The notes: generated from the sequence alone by a model not told the origin. DNA of 64,000 nt from Nostocaceae cyanobacterium (GCA_030065825.1 JASJCY010000007.1:34552-98551), one strand, 5' to 3'. Shown: positions 1 to 9,774, counted from the first letter of the stretch. Program-made: numbers and translations.

Positions 1-1025
1 CGGGCTGGCAGTCGGGATTGTTCACGCCACAGTTGTTGTAGGTGAGTGCTGGCTGTTTGCAAATAAGCCTTAGCCTGAGATGAATTAAACCATTGTGCAT
101 CCAGTGCCAGACGCCACCAAACTCGATAAGCATCAAAGCTATACAAACTCTGAATTTTGCTTGTTGGTGGTAGAGGTTGGTATTTCCCGGTTTGGACATT
201 CAAACTCACCCAGTCACTAGGCAATCCCACTGCTGAAATTTGGGAAGATTTCTCCAGAATTTCGTAACTAGTTTCTACCAGACTCAACCAATCACGTTCT
301 TTATCCACTTGGGCAAAGATGCGAAAGGCATAGGGAGCCAGATATGAAGGATTAAGATGAATGGTAGATGCATTGGGGACAAATGCAGCCTTTGGACCCG
401 GTAGCAAATAACGCTTTCCTCCCACAGCAGAAACCGTGGAAAGCTTCCATAAATCCTCCAGCTTGGTTTTTGCCAACTTGAGGTATTCTGGGCGATTCCA
501 GCGTCTTGATGCCAAAATGAGGGCAGTAATGGCATCAATATCGCCATCGCTGGCAAAGTTGTTATCGATAGTGCCCCAATTGCCATCTGCCTTCGGTCCC
601 CACTTCCATGCCCATAAACTGTCTGTAGGTTTGCCCCCTTCTTGACGTCGGAGGTTATTTTCCGCCCAGTTTAAGGTGAGGGCAAAAACTGCCGGATCGT
701 TGATAAATACAGCCCGCAGCATGGCATAAGCCTGTCCCTCACTGGTAGAGCGATCGCTGGCTTCATAATCGATCACCCTGCCATCGTCTTGAATAAATCT
801 CTGGCGGTAGCCTTCCCAACTTTGAGCTAATAACTCTCGATTAGGAATCGATGGGGATAGTTCTGCCAAAAATACTGATGTAGTTTTGCCATCAGTAAAT
901 GGTGTTTTTGCTACCACAGGAGTTTTTTTACCAGTTGTTTCAGGCTTAAAGACCGGGTATACTGAGTTACAAGCATAAAAGGCGATGGGAAAGGCAATAG
1001 CTGCCAAAATTGCCAGGTATCGCAT
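1..1025 (-). CDS. GH8 family endoglucanase (BcsZ-like), 3' end cut by the window
   Basis: Translating the minus strand from the ATG at 1025 gives 341 codons that run off the left edge. The N-terminus is hydrophobic and ends at a Cys near residue 19 (FYAC), so it is an exported protein and possibly a lipoprotein. Family 8 glycoside hydrolase signatures are visible: SEGQAYAM near residues 95-102, whose Glu is the family's general acid, and ASDGDID near 158-164, holding the substrate-binding Asp. WAWKWGP and the later YRVWWR segment also fit. GH8 enzymes cut beta-1,4-glucans, and in cellulose operons (BcsZ) they trim the nascent chain. The gene follows the TPR and barrel genes on the same strand after about 200 bp. 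The family call is firm; the role in cellulose synthesis is inferred, because a synthase, if present, lies outside the window. Confidence 0.88.
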   Translation of the reverse strand, partial: MRYLAILAAIAFPIAFYACNSVYPVFKPETTGKKTPVVAKTPFTDGKTTSVFLAELSPSIPNRELLAQSWEGYRQRFIQDDGRVIDYEASDRSTSEGQAYAMLRAVFINDPAVFALTLNWAENNLRRQEGGKPTDSLWAWKWGPKADGNWGTIDNNFASDGDIDAITALILASRRWNRPEYLKLAKTKLEDLWKLSTVSAVGGKRYLLPGPKAAFVPNASTIHLNPSYLAPYAFRIFAQVDKERDWLSLVETSYEILEKSSQISAVGLPSDWVSLNVQTGKYQPLPPTSKIQSLYSFDAYRVWWRLALDAQWFNSSQAKAYLQTASTHLQQLWREQSRLPA

Positions 1026-1232
1026 GATTAATCAGTTATTTGCAACGTTGTTATCTTGGGGTTAATTTACTTCTAAGTGTAGACGGTGATTCATTTATAA
1101 CCTTTGATGGATGGAATTTGACAGATAGGACAGTGATTTTCAAAGAGTAACTCCAGAAAGCCTTTGTAGTAATTATTCCCATCCAACTAGTCCCAATTAA
1201 CTGAGGATGACTAAATTTTCCCAAGCCCTAGG

Positions 1233-3623
1233 TTAGAACCTTTCCCAAGGAGGTTGAAAACCTCGTCTGCGCAGAAAACCCTCTTGAATTTGCTGCATCC
1301 TTTGAGATACACCAATATCCCTTGTGCCACGAGATGCCTGTTGCATTTGCATTTGTTCAAGCTGTTCTAGGGCTGCCAAAGGCTTATCTAAAACCGCATT
1401 TAATTCGGCAAGGGCACGTTGTGCGTCTTTATCTCCCGGCTTGAGCGCCACAACTTCTTCATAAATCTGCTGCGCTGACATAAATCGCCTTTGTTCAAAG
1501 CGGACTCCTCCCAAAGCTGCTAGGGCATCTACATTATCTGGCTGCTGTGCCAAAATCTGTTTGTAAATTTCGCTAGCACGGTTGAAATTCCCCGCAGCTC
1601 TAGATAACTCTGCCTGTAACTGGTAATTGTTGGGAGTGTTGGGAAGACGGACAATTAAAGCCCTTGCCAAGGCTCTTGCTCGTACTGGATTGCTTTCTTT
1701 GATCGCTTCGATCAGCTTTACTTGCATACGAGTCCTACTAGGATTCACCTGAGCTAAGTAACTATACAGACCTTCCCGTTGGGGATTGGCAGGTAAGGCT
1801 TCTACTAAGCTAAACAGTTCTGGGGGGGTATTAGTTGCAGGTTGGGTTGCTAACCAACTGTTAAGGACTGCTTCTGCTTGTGCTTGGGAAATGACTTTGG
1901 CTTGATAGGCAATGCTAGTCCGTCCCAGTTGCAGGTTGATATCTTGGGGTTTACGAGCGATTAATTGGTCATAAGCAGCTAAGGCTTCTTGGTAGCGCTG
2001 TTGTATTAAACGTATCCCAGCTAACCCCTGCAAAGCAGCATCCAGAATGTTGCTGCTAGTGGTTTGATTGGCAATTAATGCCTGATAACGTTGGGCACTG
2101 CCTTCTAGGTTACCTTCCAAGCGCTCAATATCTGCCGCCAATAATTGCGGTGCTAAATCTTGCTGTCCTTGGGGAGTTGAAGTATATGCTGCTAAGGCTT
2201 GTCTAGCATTATTTGTATCATTTAGCCCTACGTAAATTTGTGCCAAGCGAAAATACAAAAATGGCAGATTCACTCCGGTATTGTTGACAGTTGAATGTAA
2301 AAGAGTTTGATAAATAGTCAACAATTGAGGATCGGGATTCTCTACTTGTGCCAATGCTTTCCCAACCTCTTGCAGTTCGCTGGGGTTAGAAGGCAAGGTT
2401 TGCAATGTCGCCAATAAACGCTGGGTGAGTTCTTGGGAATTCAAAAAACCCAGTTTATTTTCTAAGGCAAACTGCCGCACCAGCAAGCTTTGATCGTTGG
2501 GGGACTGGGCTACCGCTTGCCGATATAATTGCAGCGCTCTTTGCTCTCCCTGGGGTAAACCTAAACCGCTAAAGACATCACCCGCTTCTTTTAACAAATT
2601 GACAGAAGGGTTAGGATTTTGTGAAAGCGCTTGACTGTAGAGTTGGAAAACTTGATTTGCCAAGTCACGGTTATCGGTAACATTACGAATTTCATTTAGT
2701 CCCCGTGCTAGGGGTAAAATCGCATCCGTTCTTCCTTGTAAGGGATCTAATATCGCTAAAGCCTGCGCCTCCTGTCCATTTTTAAGGTAGGCAGCCGATA
2801 ATTCTTTACGGGTAAATATAGCTACTTCATCCAGGCTTGTTGAGCGTCCCAGCTGCGCCTCCAACACCTGTATAGCTGCTGCCACATTACCAGTTTCCCG
2901 TAAGGTGGTACCGTAGGCTACAGCAGCATAGCTTTCAATGTTTCTACCACTACTGCGGTAGCGGTTAAACAGTTCCAAGGCTTTTTCAAAATTACCAGTG
3001 TAGGTATAAGTTTGTGCAGCACCAATGATTGCATCTAGGCTGGGATTATTTGCCAGGACAATTTCGTAGTCCGCCAGAGATTCCCCAAATCGTCCCCGGT
3101 AAGAATAAAGAGTAGCCCGCCAACCCCGAGCTTCCATATCATCGGGATTTTGTTGCAAAAATTTTGTCAGGGCTTCAATCCCCTTAAGATGCCGCTGGGG
3201 GTTACTAGTGAAAGTACCTAGTAAACCAACTGACTTTAACGCCAATTGGTTATTGGGGTCAATCTCCAGTACCCGTTGATAAGCATTCCAGGCTTCTTCA
3301 ATCCGTCCAGCGCGACGATAGGAAATTGCTAGTCCCAACCTAGCTTGTAAAGATCGGGGCTGACGTTTGAGGGCTTGCTGGAAAGCAGTGATCGCATCAT
3401 TTACCAGTCCCTTTTCTAACAAATCAAAACCCTTTTTCACCCCTGCTGGTAAGTTCTGTGCTTGGGCAGTAGCTATTTTACTACCTAAGGCAGGTAGTTC
3501 TACAGGGTAAGTAAAAAGGAAAAATGAAACAGTAAAAAGACAAAGATTTGTTATCCTTTTACCTTTTAGCCCAATTCCCCTACAGGGGAGGCGAATTGTT
3601 TTGCCTTTTCGCTTGTGGCTCAT
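1233..3623 (-). CDS. Exported TPR-repeat protein, BcsC N-terminal-like
   Basis: This 796-residue protein begins with a basic stretch and a hydrophobic segment (about residues 24-52), ending near an AQA cleavage-like site. Almost all the rest is tetratricopeptide repeats (about 60-780), with LGLAISYRRAGRIEEAWNAY a typical unit. It ends without a beta-barrel. In BcsC of cellulose-producing bacteria, periplasmic TPRs precede an outer-membrane barrel in one chain; here the barrel is encoded separately just upstream. The ATG at 3623 overlaps the stop of that gene in an ATGA arrangement, so the two are probably translationally coupled. Likely role: periplasmic scaffold guiding a polysaccharide to the outer membrane. 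The repeat call is certain; the export role comes from context. Confidence 0.8.
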   Translation of the reverse strand: MSHKRKGKTIRLPCRGIGLKGKRITNLCLFTVSFFLFTYPVELPALGSKIATAQAQNLPAGVKKGFDLLEKGLVNDAITAFQQALKRQPRSLQARLGLAISYRRAGRIEEAWNAYQRVLEIDPNNQLALKSVGLLGTFTSNPQRHLKGIEALTKFLQQNPDDMEARGWRATLYSYRGRFGESLADYEIVLANNPSLDAIIGAAQTYTYTGNFEKALELFNRYRSSGRNIESYAAVAYGTTLRETGNVAAAIQVLEAQLGRSTSLDEVAIFTRKELSAAYLKNGQEAQALAILDPLQGRTDAILPLARGLNEIRNVTDNRDLANQVFQLYSQALSQNPNPSVNLLKEAGDVFSGLGLPQGEQRALQLYRQAVAQSPNDQSLLVRQFALENKLGFLNSQELTQRLLATLQTLPSNPSELQEVGKALAQVENPDPQLLTIYQTLLHSTVNNTGVNLPFLYFRLAQIYVGLNDTNNARQALAAYTSTPQGQQDLAPQLLAADIERLEGNLEGSAQRYQALIANQTTSSNILDAALQGLAGIRLIQQRYQEALAAYDQLIARKPQDINLQLGRTSIAYQAKVISQAQAEAVLNSWLATQPATNTPPELFSLVEALPANPQREGLYSYLAQVNPSRTRMQVKLIEAIKESNPVRARALARALIVRLPNTPNNYQLQAELSRAAGNFNRASEIYKQILAQQPDNVDALAALGGVRFEQRRFMSAQQIYEEVVALKPGDKDAQRALAELNAVLDKPLAALEQLEQMQMQQASRGTRDIGVSQRMQQIQEGFLRRRGFQPPWERF

Positions 3624-5827
3624 TGAGAAAGTCTCCCTTTTGGAGTCACATCAAATTCTGATTTCACCCTGACACCGACAACAGTTTCTTCAAATTCATC
3701 TCTTCCTTGAACAGTAAAACCTAACCGGAGATTCGGGAGAAATTTAAAATCATAGTACAATTCCAACACATCTGGTTGATCTGCACCACGGCGTAAACGA
3801 TCATTTGATAACGCTCGTCCATAAGCTAAACCCAGTCGATCATCTGGATTCAATACATCTAGAAGACTAATACCAAACATATAGGTATCAGCTCCTTCTG
3901 CCAAGTCACGGTTTTCATAGCGACCATAGCGCCCAAAAAGACCTATTTTGGAATTAGGAATAAACACTTCCGCATTAATACCATATGCTTCTTCGCGATC
4001 GTCTTCCAAAATTCCAAATCTATCATCTCCCCGTGAAAGTCCAAAGCTTTCTGCAAAGCTATCGTTATTACCAGCATCGCGAGCAGTTGCATAAGTACCG
4101 CGAATAATGGCGTTACCATAACGGACACCAATTTCCCCAGCAAATCCATCAAAGCTAAAGTCACTAAGTTTGTCTGATGATGAAAATACAGCAGCTTTAG
4201 CGTCAATGTTATCAGTAAGACTCCAGTTAACCAAAAGACCGGGATGAGAACTAATACCCGTTGATGATAGGGCTGGATTGGTTTGGAAGACGGGATTGAA
4301 AAAGTGGCTGGCTCCGTCTTTAGCAAAGCTGTTACGATCAAAATAAGATGTTAAATCTAATTGACCCACCACAAAACGCAAATTGGGCAATCCTGCCAAG
4401 GAAGTAGCAAGATAAAGCTCGTTGATACTTAAACCTTCTTGTCGGGAGTCATCCAAAGAGCTGTCTTCACTGGTTAAATCGAAGGTAGCTCCAAATAAAA
4501 CTTGGGGAGTAAGTGGGTAAACCCCCGACAATCTTGCCCGTGCGGTAGTATCTCCTCCTTGGGTTATATAAACACCTTGTACGAATAAAGAAGGTTCACC
4601 CAAGGCAGTACTTTTGAGTAAACGACCTTTTTGGTCGTTAATCGTCTGTGGTGCAGCTGGTTGATTGTTAACAATCGGGGCTGGGGCTGGAGTAGTGTTG
4701 TATTGTGGCGTCCCTGGCTGATTATAGGTTGGTGGTAGTGGCGCTGTTTGGGGTTGCGCATTGAACATTTGGTTGAAAGTGGGTGCCCCTGGTGCTGTGA
4801 ATTCTTGCTGTTGAGTAGTGCCAGGAAATGGTGGTACTGAGTTAACTTGAGCATTCAGTAATTGGTTAAAGGTGGGAACTCCACCGACACCTGCGGTTGT
4901 AGGATTACTGCCAGGGAGTGGCGGTAGTGGGGCAACTTGGGTATTGAATTGCTGGTTAAAGGTGGGTGTCCCTGTCGCCGAATAGTTGGGCACTGATGGT
5001 GCATTTTGACCATTTAGCAACTGGTTAAAGGTGGGTGTTGCCCCTGTGGCAGCATAACCAGGAGCTGACGGCACAGCTTGGTTATTGAATTGCTGGTTAT
5101 AGGTGGGTGTTGCTCCTGTGGCAGCATAACCGGGAACTGATGGCACAGCTTGGTTATTCTGCTGGCTATAGGTAGGTGTTGTCCTCCTCACCCCATAATT
5201 GGGCACCGATGGCGCATTTTGACCATTTAACAACTGGTTAAAGGTGGGTGTGGGGGCAGCCCTACCTACAGTAGCAGGGCTACCGGGAAGTGGAGGCAAC
5301 GGTGCAGTTGGGGCATTAAATTGCTGATTATTGTAGCTACCTCCTGCACCCTGTAAACCGAAACTGACATCAGAACTATCTCCACCAATTGCCAGGGGTG
5401 TATTACCTGATAACTGATTCTGATTTGTCAACACCGCTGTTGCTTTTGGTACATCTCCAGCCACAGGCTGCTGAATGAAGGTATTCTCCTGTTGTTTGAG
5501 ATCCGCTAGTGGCACCTGTTGTATGCGATTAGTGGTGAAATTTCCTGTATTAGAAGACACTGTGCCCGGTGCTGGTGGCACATTTTGGGCAGCAGATTTC
5601 TTTTTGACCTTGGGTGGCTTAGGAACTGGTAGTGCTCCTCCTAAGCCTAATTGAAAATTACCAGCCCCTTGTTGAGATTGTTGAGAATAATTTACTTGAG
5701 CTAAAGAGGCTTCACCTGCGACTAGTAGCCAGAACAGTGAAAACGAAGCAACACAAAGCCGTAGATATAAATTATGATACCTTTGAGGAAAGGTAAATTT
5801 ATGACATACTAATCCTTTTTGGATCAT
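3620..5827 (-). CDS. OprB-like outer-membrane barrel protein with Pro/Asn-rich repeat linker
   Basis: The ATG at 5827 is preferred over an in-frame TTG at 5884, because it follows a GAGG and gives a normal signal peptide ending in SLAQ. Numbering here counts from the longer form (754 residues). About residues 190-400 hold seven or eight copies of a 24-33 residue unit built around PTFNQ or PTYNQ with PSVPGY/PLPPLPG spacers. About 420-754 is a beta-strand-rich porin-like domain with motifs of carbohydrate-selective OprB porins, such as FDRNSFAKD and a C-terminal LELYYDFKFLPNLRLG strand pair. It probably forms the outer-membrane pore paired with the coupled TPR protein. No S-layer homology domain, common in cyanobacterial OprB proteins, is visible, which suggests a specialised export channel. 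Confidence 0.72.
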   Translation of the reverse strand: MIQKGLVCHKFTFPQRYHNLYLRLCVASFSLFWLLVAGEASLAQVNYSQQSQQGAGNFQLGLGGALPVPKPPKVKKKSAAQNVPPAPGTVSSNTGNFTTNRIQQVPLADLKQQENTFIQQPVAGDVPKATAVLTNQNQLSGNTPLAIGGDSSDVSFGLQGAGGSYNNQQFNAPTAPLPPLPGSPATVGRAAPTPTFNQLLNGQNAPSVPNYGVRRTTPTYSQQNNQAVPSVPGYAATGATPTYNQQFNNQAVPSAPGYAATGATPTFNQLLNGQNAPSVPNYSATGTPTFNQQFNTQVAPLPPLPGSNPTTAGVGGVPTFNQLLNAQVNSVPPFPGTTQQQEFTAPGAPTFNQMFNAQPQTAPLPPTYNQPGTPQYNTTPAPAPIVNNQPAAPQTINDQKGRLLKSTALGEPSLFVQGVYITQGGDTTARARLSGVYPLTPQVLFGATFDLTSEDSSLDDSRQEGLSINELYLATSLAGLPNLRFVVGQLDLTSYFDRNSFAKDGASHFFNPVFQTNPALSSTGISSHPGLLVNWSLTDNIDAKAAVFSSSDKLSDFSFDGFAGEIGVRYGNAIIRGTYATARDAGNNDSFAESFGLSRGDDRFGILEDDREEAYGINAEVFIPNSKIGLFGRYGRYENRDLAEGADTYMFGISLLDVLNPDDRLGLAYGRALSNDRLRRGADQPDVLELYYDFKFLPNLRLGFTVQGRDEFEETVVGVRVKSEFDVTPKGRLSQ

Positions 5828-6071
5828 TAGCCTCACTATTACAGAATTTAAGATTAACGTTATACAATGTCGCCACTTTAGCAAAAAATTTGAGTAAGTT
5901 CGACTAGATAGACAGATATTAAAATTGTCCGTCGATTACATCAAGAACAGATAAAGCTTTACTTGTAAAGAGTAAACTTTTCCAATATTAAGCAAAAATA
6001 TGGTCTACATCAGGTTATATACAGTTAAATAAGCTGATTTTTCTCTACTCATAGTCTTTTTATAGCTTTTT

Positions 6072-6833
6072 ATGCAAAAAATTCCAAATTTATCCGTCAC
6101 TACCCCCTTGACAGCTACTATCCTAACGCTTTTGGTCGGCAGTTATGGCTGCATCAAAAAAGCACCAGAAGAAGTGAAGTTAGAAATTCAAAGTATCCAG
6201 CCTGCTGGTAGTCAAGGTGTATACACAGTGGTAGGTACCACTGATTTGCCTGAGTATAGTCGAATCTCAGTAATGGCAGTTCGCTATTTGCGTCCGATTG
6301 TCCAAGAAGAACGAGTATCTTTGAGATCCCAAGTCATTCCCAATCGTTCTATTCTTGCCCGTGAGAATGTGGAAGTGAAAAAAGACGGGCAATGGGAGGC
6401 TACACTAAGATTGTGGAAAGTTGCACCTAATGGTAGTTTTCAGGAAGTCTGGCAAGCAGATCAAGGACAAATGAAAGTTTCACCAGAAAGTAGAGTCAAT
6501 TTTATTGCCGTCTTCAATCCTGGTAGTCAGCAGCAAAAATCAGAAAGGTTAACCTCAGCAACCAACACACTCGAAAATCAAAACCTCGAAGGTAAGTTGG
6601 TTCGCTTTACCAATGAAGGGGAAAAGTTTGTACAAGCAACCCAAGCAGAATTTATACCCCTACCAGAGGGCAAAACAGTACCACCCCGTCCCCAACCAGA
6701 AGATATCAATGGTGGCTGGGGAAATCGATATCAAATCAGACCCCAACCAGTAGCTTCTCGAACTATTACACTCCCAGCAACTAAATCCCAGAAGACTAAT
6801 GCTCCCCTAAGTCCTTCAGAATTTCTACGTTAA
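6072..6833 (+). CDS. Hypothetical secreted or lipoprotein, 253 aa
   Basis: The protein starts with a hydrophobic segment (about residues 11-26) ending in SYGC, a possible but imperfect lipobox, followed by a charged KKAPEEVKLEI stretch. The middle (about 35-160) alternates short beta-type segments and contains a GxYTVVGTTDLPEYSRI stretch that could be an Ig-like fold. The C-terminal part is rich in Pro, Gln and Arg. I do not recognise a named family. It is transcribed divergently from the barrel/TPR/GH8 locus with about 245 bp between starts, so it may belong to the same envelope function, but that is inference. A perfect 11-bp-stem hairpin follows ten bases after its stop. Confidence 0.6.
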   Translation: MQKIPNLSVTTPLTATILTLLVGSYGCIKKAPEEVKLEIQSIQPAGSQGVYTVVGTTDLPEYSRISVMAVRYLRPIVQEERVSLRSQVIPNRSILARENVEVKKDGQWEATLRLWKVAPNGSFQEVWQADQGQMKVSPESRVNFIAVFNPGSQQQKSERLTSATNTLENQNLEGKLVRFTNEGEKFVQATQAEFIPLPEGKTVPPRPQPEDINGGWGNRYQIRPQPVASRTITLPATKSQKTNAPLSPSEFLR

Positions 6834-6842
6834 ACAAATCAG

Positions 6843-6873
6843 AGGGTGGGTTACGCTGCTGCTAACCCACCCT
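6843..6873 (+). terminator. Perfect hairpin after the lipoprotein gene
   Basis: AGGGTGGGTTA (6843-6853) pairs perfectly with TAACCCACCCT (6863-6873) around a 9-base loop. Its position just after the stop at 6833 fits a terminator, but only a weak T-rich tail follows. The same hairpin style (GGTGCGTTA..TAACGCACC) recurs downstream, so it may instead be a copy of a dispersed repeat. Confidence 0.45.
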
Positions 6874-6896
6874 ATTTACTTCCGAGTTTATACTTA

Positions 6897-7172
6897 CGTT
6901 AAACAGATTAAAAGATACGTTAACAGTAGCGTAACGCACCCTACCTGCTTGCACTTCCTTAAGGATAATCAGGAGGCAGAGCCTCCAAACCCTAGTTACC
7001 AGCGTGACGCTGGTAACCAGAACATAGCGACCTCTGGCTCTTCTTGAGAATGGTGCAAGTTATCAGTTAAACAGATTAAAAGGTGCGTTAGCAGTAGCTT
7101 AACGCACCCTACCTAGTACCTACGTTAAACAGATTAAAAGGTGCATTAGCAACAGCGCAACGCACCCTACCT
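6897..7172. repeat. Three copies of a GTTAAACAGATTAAAAG hairpin repeat, split by another element
   Basis: Three related units of about 50-60 bp begin with GTTAAACAGATTAAAAG near 6897, 7067 and 7126. Each continues into a hairpin of the form GGTGCGTTA..TAACGCACC and ends CACCCTACCT. Between the first and second copies lies a different block of about 120 bp (6945-7065) bounded by TTGCAC and GGTGCAAG, containing an inner TTACCAGCG/CGCTGGTAA hairpin. It resembles elements at 46590 and 58697. No coding potential is seen in 6834-7234. Confidence 0.7.
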
Positions 7173-7234
7173 GCTACCTGCTGTTGCCCGTTGCCCGTTG
7201 CCTGTTCCCTCTCCCGAAGAGAGATAAAAGCTCC

Positions 7235-8062
7235 CTAGCGAATCAGTAATGCATCGGAGTTGGGAGTTTCGTAATATACGCTAAACTTTTCAGGAGCTTT
7301 GACCCCAGTGTTTTTGGCTTGAGGTGCTAGTTGCAGATTTTTCTCCATAGCCTGCATCTGCAACATCATATCTCTAAGTTGTTTTTGTAATTCCTCGAAC
7401 TCAGAAGGATTTACTGGTGTTTTGTTGGCTTCATTGACGGTAGCTGTTTCTTGGCTGCTGTTAGTGTGTTTTGGTACATAACCAAGGAAAGCTTGAGCAG
7501 AAGCAAATGCAGAAGCTGCAGTAACAGATGTAGCAGCACGTGAGGTATGTTGGTTAACTGCACGTCCTTGTATCGCTTCTGTTGGGGGTTCGTATACTTC
7601 GACCGGAGTTTGTGCCACAACAGGTTGAGATATTGGTTGGGGGAAGGTGTTTGAGTTTACAGCTACCTCAAAAGGTATTTCCTCATCCAAAAAACTTTTT
7701 AAACCAGAAACTTGTAGCCGAGTCTCTGACTGTTTGAATTCACTGAGCAATAGTTCCTTCTCTTGTAAATTTTTCTCCAGAGCGGATACATGTTGTTCAA
7801 ATTTCGCCGACTTACGAGAAGAATGACGCCAGCCACAAACAGCTGCTACAGAAATTCCGGCTCCGATACTAATTGCGGTTGCTCCGATTACATAACTAAT
7901 CGCTCCTTCTCTCACTCTACCAGAAAAGAAAGGTTCTTGTTCTAACTTAATGTCGATTAGTTTATCTCCAACCATACCTAGAGGCACAGTCATGGCTGAA
8001 AAAACAGCTACGGAAGCGATCGCAGGGGGTAGAAAAAATTTTTCGAGTGTAGATAGAGCCAT
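7235..8062 (-). CDS. Hypothetical membrane protein with coiled coil
   Basis: The ATG at 8062 (MALSTLEKF) is preferred over a TTG eight codons upstream. Two hydrophobic segments are visible, at about residues 10-28 and 55-75 of this form. A charged helix (about 85-120, with KNLQEKELLLSEFKQSETRLQ) is likely coiled coil. An Ala/Thr/Pro-rich low-complexity region follows, then a second short helix ELQKQLRDMMLQMQAMEKNLQ. I do not recognise the family; the architecture suggests an inner-membrane protein with a cytoplasmic coiled-coil tail. It stands alone on the minus strand, separated by repeats from the upstream genes and by 1.4 kb of apparently non-coding DNA from rpsT. Confidence 0.6.
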   Translation of the reverse strand: MALSTLEKFFLPPAIASVAVFSAMTVPLGMVGDKLIDIKLEQEPFFSGRVREGAISYVIGATAISIGAGISVAAVCGWRHSSRKSAKFEQHVSALEKNLQEKELLLSEFKQSETRLQVSGLKSFLDEEIPFEVAVNSNTFPQPISQPVVAQTPVEVYEPPTEAIQGRAVNQHTSRAATSVTAASAFASAQAFLGYVPKHTNSSQETATVNEANKTPVNPSEFEELQKQLRDMMLQMQAMEKNLQLAPQAKNTGVKAPEKFSVYYETPNSDALLIR

Positions 8063-9463
8063 ATTTAAACCTTGGATAACTTGCAAAAGAAAAGACAGAT
8101 GAAGGATATGAATATATGTGGTAGTTCTTAGAACTGATACAATTTAGCTGTTTTGTCTGGTTTGCGGTTAGTGAATATGTTGATTGCTATAGTGTCTAAT
8201 GTATTCTGTATAATCATCATGTTCAATATATTAGTGATAAAGAAGTTGGCAAAAATCGTAAATTTTTTGCAAACTTTAGACAAAACATATCCTCATAAAT
8301 AAGAAACCGCAATCTAGAGCAGTCCTCAAGCCTAGTTTTAGGAGTTGGGAAAAAATTCTGCATCAATATCTTCCAAGAGCTATGTATAAAAACGTATCTC
8401 TTGCTTACCTCCTGTGAGAATAGGAAATGGGGAGTACGGAACAAACAGGTTTATTTGTATTAGCAGTTTGCTCATTTCCATTCCCTTTCCCATGGTTTTT
8501 GCTATACGTATCTGAATACTATTACTCATACACCCACGTAATTGCCAAATTATAGTAGGAGTTACCTAACTGGCACACTTATAAGGGTAAGCTGTGTGAC
8601 ACGGGTGATAAACACGCTTAGCTGTAAAACTCCTACTTTGTAGTCTCACCCACCGACCACCAATTGTGACAATATCGTAAATCCTGTATAGATAAAGGTT
8701 GATAAAAAAAGACTTAGCAATGGTAAAAATAGGCAAACTGAATTGTCAATTTGTCAATTAGGGTTCTAGTGTTACCACCGTGGAAATTTCTGTTTTTTAG
8801 AATCGCACTAATTTAATTCTCTACTGTTCATGTATGTCCTCATCCTCTAAAAATATGGCTACCGTCTAATCCGGAATCTGTGTTCAGAAATGATACAGCT
8901 TTATCAACAGGTTATTAAGTGACAAGTCTCATACAACAAAATATCTTTCGCTGAAAAAAAGTGATAGTAGTGCTAGCAAGAAACATCATGATTTTGACTC
9001 ATGAATAAACTTAATAGATGCGATTCCTCGAAAATTAGGATTATGATACCAGAACTTTCCCCAGTAAGATAGTCCAACAAAAAAGTCTTTTTCTCAAGAG
9101 AGTTTACTGTAGATATACTAACGTAATTTCCCTGTAGTACCATCTGTAATCTGGTCAGGAATAATACTTTTATTTCTACGGGCAGGGGATAATCAACCAC
9201 TACCACCGCAGCCACTACCCTGTGGTTTTGGGTTATGATAAATGTGAAAAAACTTCTTGGTAATTTACCAGCCCCTTGCCAAGAACAAACTCATCCAGTC
9301 CACAGGGGGTGAAATCCGTTGACGTTGGCAATCAGAGCGAATGTCAGCAAAAATATTTTGTCAAGATTTTGCAAATTAACCTTAACATTGGCATTGTGGA
9401 TGTTATAGTAGTAAGTCTAGTAATGTGTGTACATAATTAAAGACTATATTCTGGAACTGACCT
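8063..9463. other. Long intergenic stretch without a convincing gene
   Basis: About 1.4 kb separates the coiled-coil membrane protein from rpsT. I see no convincing protein gene and no tRNA-like cloverleaf. An inverted repeat is present: GTAGGAGTT at 8555-8563 against AACTCCTAC at 8628-8636, with an inner TAAGC/GCTTA pair, suggesting a small mobile or structured element. Two minus-strand open frames (8223-8444 and 8973-9215) lack recognisable motifs. The last 200 bp presumably hold the rpsT promoter and leader. Confidence 0.5.
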
Positions 9464-9769
9464 GTGGCGAATTCAAAGTCTGCTCTCAAGCGCGCCCAAA
9501 TTGCAGAGCGCAATCGACTGCGTAATAAAGCTTATAAGTCGGCTGTAAAAACCCTGACGAAGAAATATATTACAGCCCTAGAGAACTATGCATCTAATCC
9601 AACCCCAGAGTTAAAAGCAGAAGCTATTTCTCGGTTATCGGATGCTTACAGCAAGATCGATAGATCTGTCAAGCGAGGTGTACTTCATCCCAACAATGGG
9701 GCAAGAAAGAAGTCAAGGTTGGCTAAAAAACTCAAATCATTAACACAAGCAGCCGCAGGGGCTGATTAG
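9464..9769 (+). CDS. rpsT: 30S ribosomal protein S20
   Basis: The 101-residue product begins [22 protein letters not shown] and is very basic, with the helical [31 protein letters not shown] core typical of bacterial S20. S20 binds 16S rRNA during assembly of the small subunit. The start codon is GTG at 9464, immediately giving the conserved ANSKSA N-terminus. Its position ahead of tatD and rpoB matches the usual cyanobacterial gene order. S20 is often autoregulated at translation in other bacteria; nothing here proves that. The assignment is secure. Confidence 0.97.
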   Translation: MANSKSALKRAQIAERNRLRNKAYKSAVKTLTKKYITALENYASNPTPELKAEAISRLSDAYSKIDRSVKRGVLHPNNGARKKSRLAKKLKSLTQAAAGAD

Positions 9770-9774
9770 TCCGC

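Noticed and set aside
8223..8444. Minus-strand 73-codon open frame before rpsT
   Set aside because: No ribosome site, no recognisable motif and a composition like the surrounding non-coding DNA.
8973..9215. Minus-strand 80-codon open frame before rpsT
   Set aside because: Valine-rich start looks like translated AT-rich spacer; it lies within the likely rpsT control region and has no family features.
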